Positions 35,972-45,211 are shown, numbered from the stretch's first letter. The stretch: 56,459 bases of DNA from Lachnospiraceae bacterium (GCA_910574745.1 CAJTCE010000026.1:1-56459), one strand, 5' to 3'. Numbers and translations are program-made. Notes: a model not told the origin generated them from the letters alone.

Positions 35972-36188
35972 CAAGGCATCTTCTCTTCGGCTGTCAATCA
36001 TTGCGATGATTCGTCCTCCGAGGATGTATTTTAATTTTCATGATCAAATGGATGTTTCCATCTTTATTCCAACTTAATCCGATTTTGGATAAGCAATATT
36101 ATAATCCCATTTTAGGAAAAATCAAGTGTCTTTTTCTAAGAAATACTTTAACTTTACGATTGTTGCCGGAAAGAAAAATAAGAGAAAG

Positions 36189-36222
36189 ATATCCCGCCGC
36201 AAAGCAATTAGCGGCGGGATAT
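36189..36222 (-). terminator. Strong terminator hairpin
   Basis: Perfect 12-bp stem ATATCCCGCCGC / GCGGCGGGATAT with a 10-nt loop, 8 nt after the lipoprotein stop. A T-rich stretch (CTTTCTCTTATTTTT) follows on the minus strand. Confidence 0.8.
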
Positions 36223-36229
36223 ACTCTGT

Positions 36230-36841
36230 CTATTCATAAACTTCAATGATCACTTTCTCAGCGACAAATTCCTCTCCCTCAAAATAACCCTGTGCCTCTA
36301 CTCCGTCATCCGCCTTGATTTCAGAAAAAGCTGCTTCTGCCCTGTCAATATCTGCGCCGGTGCCCGAAATCGTCCACCGTTCAAATATTGTCGAATCTTT
36401 GCACCGGACAGTTACCAGTTCTTCCTCCGAACCTCCCTCTCCCGGCATCGCAATTATATTTCCCTCATCGTCTACCAGTGTACGGCTGATTACAAAGGAG
36501 TCCGAAGAGACGCTCCTTACTTTTCCGCCGATAAACATGTCTCCCTCATTCAAGTCCAACTTCTTCACTCCATCCGCGCTGCCACCCGTTCCATCATTCT
36601 GTCCCGACTGCTCCGTACCTACTGTTTTATCCGCTGCTGTCTTATCATCCTCTGCAGTATCTTCCGCTGTTCCGTCTACTTTGGATTCCGCCTCTTTTAA
36701 TCCGTCTTCCTCCGTCCCCTTCTCTGATGAAAGGACCTCACTGCCGTTATCCGTCTCCGGGATGCCGCCGCATCCTTCCAAAAGTGCCATCATAAGTGTC
36801 AAAACTACAGTTGCCATCATACATTTTCTTTTCATTCGCAT
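36230..36841 (-). CDS. Lipoprotein with DUF5666-like domain
   Basis: 203 residues with a lipoprotein signal peptide (LMMALLEGC). An acidic, low-complexity linker of about 65 residues follows (EDTAEDDKTAADKTVG). A beta-barrel-like domain closes the chain: GDMFIGGKVRSVSSDSFVISR, VTVRCKDSTIFERW and DGVEAQGYFEGEEFVAEKV. That repeat pattern resembles DUF5666 OB-like domains. Outer-face cell-envelope protein of unknown role. Monocistronic, ended by the hairpin at 36189. Confidence 0.75.
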   Translation of the reverse strand: MRMKRKCMMATVVLTLMMALLEGCGGIPETDNGSEVLSSEKGTEEDGLKEAESKVDGTAEDTAEDDKTAADKTVGTEQSGQNDGTGGSADGVKKLDLNEGDMFIGGKVRSVSSDSFVISRTLVDDEGNIIAMPGEGGSEEELVTVRCKDSTIFERWTISGTGADIDRAEAAFSEIKADDGVEAQGYFEGEEFVAEKVIIEVYE

Positions 36842-37008
36842 TTCCTCTCTTTGCTGTCATTCAACCCAGCTTGCCGAGTCTGCGCTTATTGTAGCAAAGA
36901 AATCTCTAAACCTTCTCTAAGGAACCGCTCCTGATACATTTAATAGACCCCTTTGGTCTGATAATAACACTATCCTGCTCCACTAATAACCCTCTTTCAT
37001 CCTCCACA

Positions 37009-37335
37009 TCATCTTGTCTGTTTTGTGACCTTACCCATTCTCTGCATTATACGGTTTTTCGAATGGTACGTATCATATGCTGTTTTATATTCGGCATATT
37101 CTTCGCTTTTGCTTTTTGCCGTTCCCGCTTCCAGCATAGCTTTCTTCTTTTCTGTCAATATGTCAATTTTGCTCTTTGCATATGCATCCGCAACCCTTTC
37201 CATATCCTCATCATTGTGGGAAACGGTTGAATCTGACAGCTGTTTAAGACGAGAATCTATTGCTCTTTCATCGATTGCTGCCGTATAAGAAATTTGATTC
37301 AAATAATCATTCATTTTGATATTTATAGAATACAC
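37009..37335 (-). CDS. Small helical hypothetical protein
   Basis: 108 residues, predicted all-helical and charged, no signal peptide: MNDYLNQISYTAAIDER and RVADAYAKSKIDILTEKKKAM to QRMGKVTKQTR. The first codon of the long frame is GTG directly after AAGGGA, too close for normal initiation; ATG at codon 8 is an alternative but lacks a well-spaced site. The Tyr-Ala-Asn-type start recalls the leaderless families here, but no shared motif is clear. Confidence 0.5.
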   Translation of the reverse strand: MYSINIKMNDYLNQISYTAAIDERAIDSRLKQLSDSTVSHNDEDMERVADAYAKSKIDILTEKKKAMLEAGTAKSKSEEYAEYKTAYDTYHSKNRIMQRMGKVTKQTR

Positions 37336-37463
37336 TCCCTTTTACTTTGCTTATATTGGTTAGATTGGAACGTCTACAAAAACCTTAACTACCATTGCAA
37401 AATCGCTTGGTCGCTTTTCCGGTCTTTTGATTTCCTGCCAGCCTTGTCCTGCCGCAAAATATA

Positions 37464-37766
37464 TCAGCAGATGCAATGCATGATCCTTAATGCCTCCAGT
37501 ATCTCCGTTCCCATACCATCCGTCAAAGAATATTCCACATGGACCGGGTATCCCTCATAGGACTTCTTTTCCACAAAGCCGTAATCCATCAGTTCCTTTA
37601 ACTGCTCCAGCAACATTTTCTGTGTAACGCCGTCTATGTCACGTTCCAGCTTCGCCAGAAATGTCGCCCCTAAACCCAGCCGCCATAAGATGATCGATTT
37701 CCATTTCCCTTTGATAATGTCATGCATCGGTTCCAAGGGGCAGGTATATTCCGTTCTCATTTTCAT
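37464..37766 (-). CDS. HxlR-family regulator
   Basis: 100 residues, nearly the whole chain being the HxlR winged helix: CPLEPMHDIIKGKWKSIILWRL, the recognition region GVTQKMLLEQLKELMDYGFVEKK, and wing VEYSLTDGMGTEIL. It starts 12 nt after the anti-sigma-like gene, with GGGGGATT upstream, so it is probably the third gene of the sigma operon, an unusual partner for an ECF system. Confidence 0.85.
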   Translation of the reverse strand: MKMRTEYTCPLEPMHDIIKGKWKSIILWRLGLGATFLAKLERDIDGVTQKMLLEQLKELMDYGFVEKKSYEGYPVHVEYSLTDGMGTEILEALRIMHCIC

Positions 37767-37778
37767 AGGCTAATCCCC

Positions 37779-38486
37779 CTACTTTGCCCGTTCATCATAC
37801 AGCCAGAACATATAACCATAATTATCATTACCTGCAAAATTTATAAGCTGTTCTTCCGTACCGCAAAGAACGAAGTAATCATGATCCATTGTTCCGTCAT
37901 TATAATGTTCAAAATCAACTGTATAGTTTATTCCAGCGAGCCGTTCTATCTCGTCTTTCACTGCTTCACTATTAGATTCAAACATATTATTATCACTAAA
38001 TACATCCACTACGACTTTGTATAAAACTGCATCCCCATATTCCCCCATAGCCCTTTGTAAAGGAATTGAATATATGCAGTGACCATTATTTGGGGATTTA
38101 TAGCAGGCTTCACCCTCATAAGCATAGGCTGAGACTTCCGGCAGACTTTCCGTCTCCTGTTTTTGCGCCGCCTGATCCTGCTCCGCTATTTCCATATCAC
38201 CATCTGACTGCTCCCTCTGCCCGGTGCCATAGTCATTAGGATTCCCATCCAGTGAAGCATCTTCTATTCCCGCATCCACATAATCATCGTTTACAGAAGC
38301 AAAATTAAAAATATTAGGGATTTCAAATACAGCTATAACACAAAAAAATAAACAGGCCACCGCCATTCCCCACTTAATCCATATGGAATGCTTCCTTTTG
38401 GCTTTTTCTTTCCAGGCTTCTTCAATATAATGTTCTTTCACATTAGTCATACTGTTATACAGTTTTCTGGCTTCTTTTTCTTTCAT
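37779..38486 (-). CDS. Membrane anti-sigma-like protein
   Basis: 235 residues. A cytoplasmic N-terminus of about 35 residues (KEKEARKLYNSMTNVKEHYIEEAW) is followed by one membrane segment (WGMAVACLFFCVIAVFEI) and an extracellular domain of 180 residues with an acidic linker. The ATG overlaps the stop of the sigma factor gene (ATGA). Gene position and topology indicate an anti-sigma factor; no ZAS motif (HxxxCxxC) is present, so the assignment rests on context. Confidence 0.75.
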   Translation of the reverse strand: MKEKEARKLYNSMTNVKEHYIEEAWKEKAKRKHSIWIKWGMAVACLFFCVIAVFEIPNIFNFASVNDDYVDAGIEDASLDGNPNDYGTGQREQSDGDMEIAEQDQAAQKQETESLPEVSAYAYEGEACYKSPNNGHCIYSIPLQRAMGEYGDAVLYKVVVDVFSDNNMFESNSEAVKDEIERLAGINYTVDFEHYNDGTMDHDYFVLCGTEEQLINFAGNDNYGYMFWLYDERAK

Positions 38487-39046
38487 AGTGAATAATCCTC
38501 CTTTTCAAGTGCGGATTTCAAACTTTGACGCAGCCGATACATCCTCTTTGCCATATCTCTTGGCATAATCCTATATTCCTTCGCAAGGTCTTTGACCCCT
38601 TCACCATTCCAATAGCGTCGCATGAAAAGAATCCGGTCAGCCTTTGGAAGCGAAGCAAGCCATGTGTTCAAGAATTCTGTCAGTTCCATCTCCTCAATTT
38701 CATGTTCTACAGTTATCGGAGACGGAATACAGTCCTCCAGTTCACTCAAAAGCTGTTCCATGCCGGCATACCGCTTTTTCCGATGATTTTTGTTCCAAAG
38801 ATTAATTGCAATATTCCGCGTAACTTTGCCAAGCCATGCACCAAATCTGGCTGGCTGTTGCGGCGGTATAGAGTTCCATGCCTGCAAATATGTATCATTA
38901 ACACATTCCTCTACATCTTCGGCAATCGTCAGGATGTTGAATGCAATGCTCTGACAGAACGCCCCATACTTCTTTGCAGTTTCTGATATCGCATTCTCAT
39001 CACGATGATTGTATAAGTCGATAATCTGTAAATCTTCCATTCGCAT
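38483..39046 (-). CDS. ECF-type RNA polymerase sigma factor
   Basis: 187 residues with region 2 (CQSIAFNILTIAEDVEECVNDTYLQAWNSIP, the -10-binding helix) and region 4 (LPKADRILFMRRYWNGEGVKDLAKEY, then RLRQSLKSALEKE). Between them is FGAWLGKVTRNIAINLW. It directs transcription of an unknown regulon when released from the anti-sigma protein encoded downstream. Confidence 0.92.
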   Translation of the reverse strand: MRMEDLQIIDLYNHRDENAISETAKKYGAFCQSIAFNILTIAEDVEECVNDTYLQAWNSIPPQQPARFGAWLGKVTRNIAINLWNKNHRKKRYAGMEQLLSELEDCIPSPITVEHEIEEMELTEFLNTWLASLPKADRILFMRRYWNGEGVKDLAKEYRIMPRDMAKRMYRLRQSLKSALEKEDYSL

Positions 39047-39179
39047 CCTCCTCTTGCCGTAGTTGTGAAGACCTTCACTTATAAAGACAAGTTTTCATCA
39101 GAAATATTCCTTTGAAACATAAAAAATTATAACTTTTTTCTTCAAATATATCCACCACGCTTTACAAAATGAATTGTCC

Positions 39180-39316
39180 AAAATAAGAAAAGAGCCGTCC
39201 CCCATATCCCGCAAAAGCACATCCTATCCCCGGAAGGAGAAAAAGCAGTCATCCGGGGCCGGGACCGTACCGCGGTATGCCATATTCAGCCTGTAAGGGG
39301 AGATATCCTGTATCAT
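39180..39316 (-). pseudogene. N-terminal remnant of a NudC-like NAD+ diphosphatase
   Basis: ATG at 39316 (AAGGAGGGG upstream), 11 nt after the radical SAM stop, reads MIQDISPYRLNMAYRG, PAPDDCFFSFRG, then an amber stop (39226-39224). It continues in frame as DVLLRDMGDGSFLILD. This matches the start of Lachnospiraceae NudC-type proteins (MIQDIAPxxxxNAYxxxxPxxxD; from memory). Zinc-ribbon and Nudix domains are absent. Confidence 0.5.
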
Positions 39317-39327
39317 GGCTCCCCTCC

Positions 39328-40212
39328 TTACAGATGCCGCAGGTTCTCACGGTATCTGCGCAGCTCCTTTTCATCCACGGCGCCGATGACCTCATCCAGC
39401 CACTTTACCATCCGTTCCCTGTCCTTCGGCAGATGCCCCTCCACGTTGATGCAGTTCGATGCGCCCATCGTTGCAAAATAGGTGTCTATGTCAAGGCTGC
39501 CGACCAGCGTCCTTAGTTCATACAGCTTTTCTGTCTCCGTTTCCTCCGTCCAGTTCCCATCCCGGATTTCCTGGTACAGCTCCGAGGTCGGGTAGATCGT
39601 CAGCATGGAGGAAACAATGACCTTCGGGTGGAGTTGGTTGAACACCTCCGCCGTGTTCTTTACCCCTTCCTCCATATGTCCGGAGCCGTATATCCCGGCA
39701 AGGTAGAAGAAGTTATAATCCATCCCCACTTCATCCAGCCTTTTGCATTCTTCTATGATCTCCTTCGTGCCGAACCCTTTATGCATGAAGGACAGTGATT
39801 CCTCGTCCCCTGCCTCCACGCCGATGGTAAGGCTGTTATACCCATGCCCCCGCAGCTCCCTTAACTGCTCCGCGGTCTTCGGCGTGATATCCGTGATGCG
39901 GGCGAAACAGCCGATGGACTGCACTTTTGGATAATATTTCCGTACCAGTTCCGCCAGCGTTTTCAGCTTGTCAAAACTTAGGACGAAAGGATTCGCCCCG
40001 GTGAAGAATACCCGCTTTGCGTTCAGGTAGTAACGGCTGATCTCCTTTAAGTCCGCCTCCACCTCAGATAAAGGCGACATACGGAACTTAAACGGCACGT
40101 CCTCATAGAGCGTGCAGAACTTGCATTTGTGGTGGGTACAGCCCGCCGTTACCTGTACCAGTGCGCTCCCTGCCTCATAGGGCGGCCTCCATATCGTTCC
40201 CGTGTAATGCAT
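39328..40212 (-). CDS. Radical SAM protein
   Basis: 294 residues with the cluster motif CTHHKCKFC (Cys-x4-Cys-x2-Cys, about residues 25-33) that binds a 4Fe-4S cluster and S-adenosylmethionine. VFFTGANPFVLS and LTIGVEAGDEESLSFMHKG fit the barrel strands of the Elp3/HemN-type subgroup, and YNFFYLAGIYGSGHMEEGV follows. The reaction is unknown. GTIWRPPYEAGSALVQVTAGC at the start is typical of anaerobe proteins annotated only as radical SAM. Followed at 11 nt by the NudC remnant. Confidence 0.9.
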   Translation of the reverse strand: MHYTGTIWRPPYEAGSALVQVTAGCTHHKCKFCTLYEDVPFKFRMSPLSEVEADLKEISRYYLNAKRVFFTGANPFVLSFDKLKTLAELVRKYYPKVQSIGCFARITDITPKTAEQLRELRGHGYNSLTIGVEAGDEESLSFMHKGFGTKEIIEECKRLDEVGMDYNFFYLAGIYGSGHMEEGVKNTAEVFNQLHPKVIVSSMLTIYPTSELYQEIRDGNWTEETETEKLYELRTLVGSLDIDTYFATMGASNCINVEGHLPKDRERMVKWLDEVIGAVDEKELRRYRENLRHL

Positions 40213-40242
40213 AAAACATCTCTCCTTCCTGTCTGTAAAAAT

Positions 40243-40329
40243 CTAACTGACGATACCCCTGATCTCTTTTAAGTCCCGGATACCGTTTTTCTCCATGTAC
40301 TTTTCCAGCCCGCTATATCCACTGATGTG
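40243..40329 (-). pseudogene. C-terminal scrap of a dihydroorotate-dehydrogenase-like protein
   Basis: 28 residues, HISGYSGLEKYMEKNGIR then DLKEIRGIVS and a stop, match the C-terminal helices of PyrD/PreA-type flavoproteins (GxxxYxxxxGIxxLxEIxG). No other part is found. The rest of 40213-40571 contains no gene. Assignment rests on a short match. Confidence 0.35.
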
Positions 40330-40571
40330 TTTATCCCGTCCGCCTCCTTCCTGAATCACATGATAGCAACTGGCAGGGAAAAAGAAAAGTACTGCCTTTT
40401 TTCGATTATAGTGCATAAAATGATACCGGTATCAAAAAACATAGTACCTTGAACAGATAGGACGGATATAGACCGGCGGCTTCCGGTTTAAAGCCCGTTC
40501 TCATCTTATACTGTTAGTTTTGGAATCTTACCCTGCCCTGAAGATGCCAGTATTAAGTTGTAAAAAACTGT

Positions 40572-41090
40572 CTAAACCGTTTCGTAAGATACCAGTTCTT
40601 CCACCAAGATTCCGGTCTGAGAGTGGCGTTCCGGGTCTGCCGCTTTCTCGTCCGAATACCCGACTGCCAAGATATTGACCGGCTCCAGATTTTCAGGAAG
40701 TCCAAACTCCCTGCTGATAACATCCGGCTTGAAATAACAAATCCACACAGAGCCAAGTCCTAATTCTGTTGCCTGCAGCATCATGTGGTCTGTCAGTATG
40801 GAGGCGTCTATGTCGGCAGTCTGCTTCTTATCAAACGGGCGCACCCATGCCTTTCCGTGATCAGCGCAGACGATGACCGCCAGCGGCGCTCCGTAAAGGT
40901 TCGCCCCTTTCCCAATCTTCGCAAGCCCCTCACTGCTCTGCACAACAATCAGACGGACAGGCTGCAGGTTGGCCGCAGTCGGCGCAACGTGGGCGGCCTC
41001 CAGAATCTTTTCCAGCTTTTCTTCCTCCACCTTTCTGTCCTGATAGCTTCGGACGGAATAACGCTTCTTTGCAATTTCGATAAAATCCAT
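40572..41090 (-). CDS. Nitroreductase family protein
   Basis: 172 residues with the FMN-dependent nitroreductase fold: FIEIAKKRYSVRSYQDRKVEEEKLEKILEAAHVAPTAANLQPVR (FMN-phosphate-binding Arg/Ser) and the C-terminal LGSVWICYFKPDVISREFGLP, ending VNILAVGYSDEKAADP. It reduces nitro compounds, quinones or flavins with NAD(P)H. Divergent from the (broken) HxlR gene across a 27-bp palindrome, as is common for HxlR-regulated reductases. Confidence 0.9.
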   Translation of the reverse strand: MDFIEIAKKRYSVRSYQDRKVEEEKLEKILEAAHVAPTAANLQPVRLIVVQSSEGLAKIGKGANLYGAPLAVIVCADHGKAWVRPFDKKQTADIDASILTDHMMLQATELGLGSVWICYFKPDVISREFGLPENLEPVNILAVGYSDEKAADPERHSQTGILVEELVSYETV

Positions 41091-41182
41091 AATGGCAAAT
41101 CCTCTCTTTCTGTTATATACCGAACGTGTTGATTAACCGTTGTCCCCATTTTAGCAGGACACAGAAATTCTGCAAGAATGCA

Positions 41183-41209
41183 CCTTTTGGGTAGATACTT
41201 CCCAAAAGG
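41183..41209. promoter_or_regulatory. HxlR operator palindrome
   Basis: Perfect inverted repeat CCTTTTGGG / CCCAAAAGG with a 9-nt spacer, between nitroreductase (minus) and the HxlR remnant (plus), overlapping where both promoters should be. It likely served the HxlR protein that is now deleted. Confidence 0.7.
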
Positions 41210-41236
41210 GTAGTTATTAAAAGTTGGAGGAATGCA

Positions 41237-41455
41237 ATGAAATATTCTAAAGACCAGTTCAACTGCCCGGTTGAAGCCACGCTGTTTTTGATCGACGGGA
41301 AATACAAGCCGCCCAGGACTCTGTACTCCCTTACCCCATTCGGGCGCAGCATCATTCCCGTACTGGATGCCATGTGCAAGTGGGGCACCGGCTTCTTGGA
41401 CGGGCTGGACATCCAGCCGCCATGCTGCACAAAAAAATCAGCAGGAGAACCTTGA
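41237..41455 (+). pseudogene. HxlR regulator with deleted DNA-binding core
   Basis: 72 residues: MKYSKDQFNCPVEATLFLI then DGKYK is the normal HxlR start, but it is joined directly to PPRTLYSLTPFGRSIIPVL, the normal C-terminal wing. About 45 residues (helices 2-4, including the recognition helix) are missing in frame. GGAGG precedes the start and the reading frame is intact, so a peptide may be made, but it cannot bind DNA as a normal HxlR. The nitroreductase may therefore be unregulated. Confidence 0.75.
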
Positions 41456-41558
41456 CCAGCTTTCCTGCATCCCATCCTTTTGGACGGCATCCGCAAATAC
41501 GCTTTTCAGGCGGCTTTCTATTGTTTAAAACGGCTCCGCCATTCCTGTCGTGTCATGT

Positions 41559-41669
41559 TCATAAATGGCATCTTCCACATCGGGAAGTCGCCGGTTCAGC
41601 TCTGTGTATCTTGATGCGGATTTTGCTGCCACACATTGGACAGCGTACCCATTCAATCAATCGCTTCAC
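41559..41669 (-). pseudogene. Cysteine-rich KTR-domain protein remnant
   Basis: 36 residues: VKRLIEWVRCPMCGSKIRI, then an altered end with CGRCHL. The WVxCPxCxxKxRIxI start matches the small cysteine-rich KTR proteins of Tn916-like elements; the C-terminal half is wrong and a second Cys pair comes from another frame. It probably marks the right side of an integrated element. 41456-41558 and 41670-41850 hold only fragmentary frames (one reads HLSTQKVEEICKEICK). Confidence 0.45.
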
Positions 41670-41850
41670 ACTGCACCGCCTATTAAAACGAATTGCTCTC
41701 TCCGTGATGTTTGCAAATCTCTTTACAGATTTCCTCGACCTTTTGAGTGGACAGATGTACTTTGCTAAAAGTGCGTTTATACTATTCTATTTCCGTTTGC
41801 GTAAATTGGGGTGCCTTTTTCCCCTTAATGTTATGTGATAAATGCTGCAT

Positions 41851-42519
41851 TTAGTTTTTCCGTCCTTTTCTCGTATCTGTATCGGGAGTATCTGCAATTT
41901 GCAGTTCTCCTTTTCGCAATTTCAAAATCACATCAGCTTGCTTTGCAAGCTCATTGGAATGCGTAACGATAACCACACATTTATTCATCTGGTAAGCACA
42001 TTCCCTTAAAATCTTTGTGATTTCTGCCGCAGTATCTTCATCAAGGTTACCTGTCAGCTCGTCGGCAAGGATGACCTTTGCATCAGAAGCTAATGCACGG
42101 GCAATCGCTACACGCTGCTGCTGACCGCCAGAGAGTTTCAAAACATTTCGTTTGCTTTCTTCTTCGGTCAGTCCGACACGCTCTAAAATAGGCTGTGGCG
42201 GCAGTTTAGAAGTGAGAGCTACATTCTCTTTTGGTGTTAGATAGTCAATCAGATTGTAGCTCTGAAAGATAAAGGCTACATTATTTTTACGATGTGCCGC
42301 AAGACCTGTGATTTCAATGTCTTGTCCATCAAAAAGGATTTGACCCTCAAGGGGACTGTCTAACCCACCAAGCAGGGAAAGCAGCGTTGTCTTTCCGCAG
42401 CCACTCGGTCCAAGTATGGCGTACATTTTCCCTGCGTCCAATTCGGCACTCACGCCTTTTAACACATTTTTCTTGTTATCATAGGAGTAGCGAACTCCTT
42501 TTATCTCCATAATACTCAT
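41851..42519 (-). CDS. ABC transporter ATPase (MacB/Bce type)
   Basis: 222 residues from MSIMEIKGVRYSYD (AAGGAGG upstream of 42519). Walker A GPSGCGKTT, Q-loop FIFQSYNLIDYLT, signature LSGGQQQRVAIARALA, Walker B KVILADELTGNLD, switch His in VVIVTHS. It energises the two FtsX-domain permeases upstream. Substrate is unknown; such exporters with their own two-component systems usually handle peptide antibiotics. Confidence 0.93.
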   Translation of the reverse strand: MSIMEIKGVRYSYDNKKNVLKGVSAELDAGKMYAILGPSGCGKTTLLSLLGGLDSPLEGQILFDGQDIEITGLAAHRKNNVAFIFQSYNLIDYLTPKENVALTSKLPPQPILERVGLTEEESKRNVLKLSGGQQQRVAIARALASDAKVILADELTGNLDEDTAAEITKILRECAYQMNKCVVIVTHSNELAKQADVILKLRKGELQIADTPDTDTRKGRKN

Positions 42520-42533
42520 CGTTTTATACCTCC

Positions 42534-43835
42534 TTAGCTCATCTTTGAAAGAATATCTCTCGGCTTCAAACGGAACACCGTCCACGATGCAAGTACCACC
42601 GAGGCGGCAATAATGGCAATACCGATAAGGTATAGAGGCAATAGATATGCCGCTGAAATTTCAACATTAAGCGTTGCTGCACCTGTTGTTACTCTGGACA
42701 CCAGAAATTCGCTTGCTTTTCCTGTAATCAGACTGCCAAAGAAAACAGAAGCTGCAAAGGCGACAATCGTTACAGTTACCGTTTCCACAAAAAATTGTCC
42801 GATAATGCCCGTCTTGCTCTTGCCGATAGACAGGTAAACGCCAATCTCTTTTTTACGCCCTCTAATCCAAAGAGTTAAAAGAAGTGTCAGCACAAGAGAG
42901 CTTACAACTACGATAATCACGATGATAGTGTTTACTAAGCTCTGCAAGGTTTCAAGAGGTGCTTGTACGACCTCATATTCATCCGTATCAATGCTTAGTT
43001 TCAAGGATTTCCCACGAAGCTCTGACAAGTTCTTTACTTTATCATAGACATTCTGGATGCTTACAGGGTCTTCCACATAAATATCAATCTGTGTATAACC
43101 ATCTATCTTACGACCAAAGTTTTCAAACATTGTCGTGTAGTCCACATAGCCGCAGTTTGCGGGTATATCCGATACAGAAAGACCTCCGTTTCCAGAAGTA
43201 CCCTCCGTACCGTCAAATATACCAATGATTTCAAGCTTCACATTGCTGTCAGAGTCAAGACAGTACATTGTCATTATATCGCCCACAGACAGCTCATTGT
43301 AATCCGCAAGCTCTTTTGAAATCATCACAACATACTTATCTTCGGGAGTGATGTGCCTGCCATCCACAAGGCTATATTTTCCGCTTTCAAAATCAGAGCT
43401 TTTTTCAGAGGAAAGAGCTGCCGTATAAGCAGACGACTCTCCATAAGGAGTGTAGCTCAAATTAAACGCCGCAGGTAAATATTCAAAGTCCACACCTGCT
43501 CCCCAAAATCCTCTCGGATTGTCAGAGTTATAATCTACAACGCCGTCCACCTTTGAAATGGCATCTAACATCTCTGGGGTAATGTAATCGCCATTATAGG
43601 TATAGGTCATACCGTATCCGTCTTGGCTCGAGTCGTATTGGTTGGCAGGGTCAATCTCCAAAAATAATTTACCGCCGATAGCTGTCTGCACATCCTCAGT
43701 CGCTCCTTCGGATGCATCACGGATTGCCAGACCTGTCAAAAGAAAGGTCGAAATAATCGCTAATACCAAAAACAAAATCAATGTCTTTACTTTCTGTCGA
43801 AAGCAGTAAAGAAAAGCTCTCTTTACAAAATTCAT
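42534..43835 (-). CDS. ABC transporter permease with FtsX domain, subunit 2
   Basis: 433 residues from MNFVKRAFLYCFRQKVKT (AAGGAGG upstream of 43835). One N-terminal membrane segment (LILFLVLAIISTFLLTGLAI), a large extracytoplasmic domain of about 220 residues (MacB-core like), and three C-terminal segments ending VVLASWTVFRLKPRDILSKMS. The end matches its neighbour's KLKPREILTKMS, so the two permeases are paralogues. Same operon as the ATPase, 14 nt apart. Confidence 0.9.
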   Translation of the reverse strand: MNFVKRAFLYCFRQKVKTLILFLVLAIISTFLLTGLAIRDASEGATEDVQTAIGGKLFLEIDPANQYDSSQDGYGMTYTYNGDYITPEMLDAISKVDGVVDYNSDNPRGFWGAGVDFEYLPAAFNLSYTPYGESSAYTAALSSEKSSDFESGKYSLVDGRHITPEDKYVVMISKELADYNELSVGDIMTMYCLDSDSNVKLEIIGIFDGTEGTSGNGGLSVSDIPANCGYVDYTTMFENFGRKIDGYTQIDIYVEDPVSIQNVYDKVKNLSELRGKSLKLSIDTDEYEVVQAPLETLQSLVNTIIVIIVVVSSLVLTLLLTLWIRGRKKEIGVYLSIGKSKTGIIGQFFVETVTVTIVAFAASVFFGSLITGKASEFLVSRVTTGAATLNVEISAAYLLPLYLIGIAIIAASVVLASWTVFRLKPRDILSKMS

Positions 43836-43849
43836 TACGCATATCCTCC

Positions 43850-45211
43850 TTAGCTCATTTTTGTCAGTATCTCTCTTGGTTTCAGCTTCAAGATAGAAGC
43901 CGATGAGAGCAGTACGGAAAGCACAACTACGATAAGCTGGCATCCATATATCAGCAGGGTTTTTCCAATACCCAGAGTGAGATAGCTGTCAATACTCACT
44001 GCATCACTCATTCCATTCTGTAATGCCGCAGCGTTGATAAGATTAGGCCAAAAATCCGCAAGCAGATGATGACCTAAGTTATGACTTATTCCAAAGCCCG
44101 CAGCATAAGAAAACAGAAATGCGGTGGCAGCGACACTCAATACTTCTAACAGAAACTGTTTTATGATTTCCCCCTTCGGAATACCTGCTCCTAAAAGGAT
44201 GCCTGCTTCTGGTATGCGACCTCTGATACGCAAAGTTAAAATCAAGGTCAAAATAGCGGCACTCACTATGGAAACACACGCCAACAGGATTTTTATTAAA
44301 TCCCCTAAAGAAGTAAGACTATCGGAAATTTTGGAATACTGAAAATCATTCGTGCGGATAAAATGCGTTTTCCAATCAATTTCATCTATCTGCTGCACCT
44401 TAAATACAATCTCATCAAGTGTCTTTGGGTCAGTCACATAAAAACCGACCTCGCCTGTATAAACAGACGGTTCGCTTGCAGCAAGCTGTGTCAAAACATC
44501 AATACTTGCGTAAATACGATTTTCTTGTCTGCCTGCAGTTGCTGTTACATTCGCATCAGCTTCCAGAATATCGTATATTCCTACAATCGTTACAACAGTC
44601 TCTTTTCTTTCCCCAGGCCACACATCCATGTACTCGCCGTCAGCTTCTCCAAGCTCGGACGATGACAGGACAATCTTATCCCCAACAGACAAGCCATTTA
44701 CAGCCGCCACCTCAGAGCTTATCAAAACGGCGTTTGTATCTGCTTCAGTAATGTGTCTGCCTGCGGCAAGAGCCAGTACCTCATCTACAAAATCTGTTTC
44801 CAAAGCGGAATAGCGAAGTGCTGTAACCGCCCCCATATTGTTATCCTCGGTGTGTTTCTCTCCGTGGATAAAGGTAAGCTGTCCGCCTTTGGCATATCCA
44901 TAATTGATAGGATTGTAGTACGCAATATTGCCGCAGTTTTGTATCCGCTTTATCTCATTGTCAGTAATACGGATATGATTTTCCGTAACAGTCATTTCGC
45001 CATTCTCGTCTGATACTACGCCTGTACTCGCCCTTAGATAAAAGGCAGCTCCTAAAGCTCCTCGGATGTCACTCGCTAACTTCTCGGATGCGGTAAGGAG
45101 CGAAAAACAGGAAATAAGAAAGGTCGAAACGACCATAATGAGCAGAAAGATACTTATGGCTTTTCCTTTTTTACGGAGCAGATACAGACCTGCCCGCTTT
45201 TTACAATCCAT
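43850..45211 (-). CDS. ABC transporter permease with FtsX domain, subunit 1
   Basis: 453 residues, MDCKKRAGLYLLRKKGKAISIFLLIMVVSTFLISCF, same topology as subunit 2. First gene of the three-gene exporter operon, behind a promoter with a CTAACC-N5-CTAATC direct repeat. The two different permeases probably form a heterodimer with two copies of the ATPase. Confidence 0.9.
   Translation of the reverse strand: MDCKKRAGLYLLRKKGKAISIFLLIMVVSTFLISCFSLLTASEKLASDIRGALGAAFYLRASTGVVSDENGEMTVTENHIRITDNEIKRIQNCGNIAYYNPINYGYAKGGQLTFIHGEKHTEDNNMGAVTALRYSALETDFVDEVLALAAGRHITEADTNAVLISSEVAAVNGLSVGDKIVLSSSELGEADGEYMDVWPGERKETVVTIVGIYDILEADANVTATAGRQENRIYASIDVLTQLAASEPSVYTGEVGFYVTDPKTLDEIVFKVQQIDEIDWKTHFIRTNDFQYSKISDSLTSLGDLIKILLACVSIVSAAILTLILTLRIRGRIPEAGILLGAGIPKGEIIKQFLLEVLSVAATAFLFSYAAGFGISHNLGHHLLADFWPNLINAAALQNGMSDAVSIDSYLTLGIGKTLLIYGCQLIVVVLSVLLSSASILKLKPREILTKMS

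Noticed and set aside
40553-40756. 67-residue minus frame
   Set aside because: Alternate frame of the nitroreductase gene.
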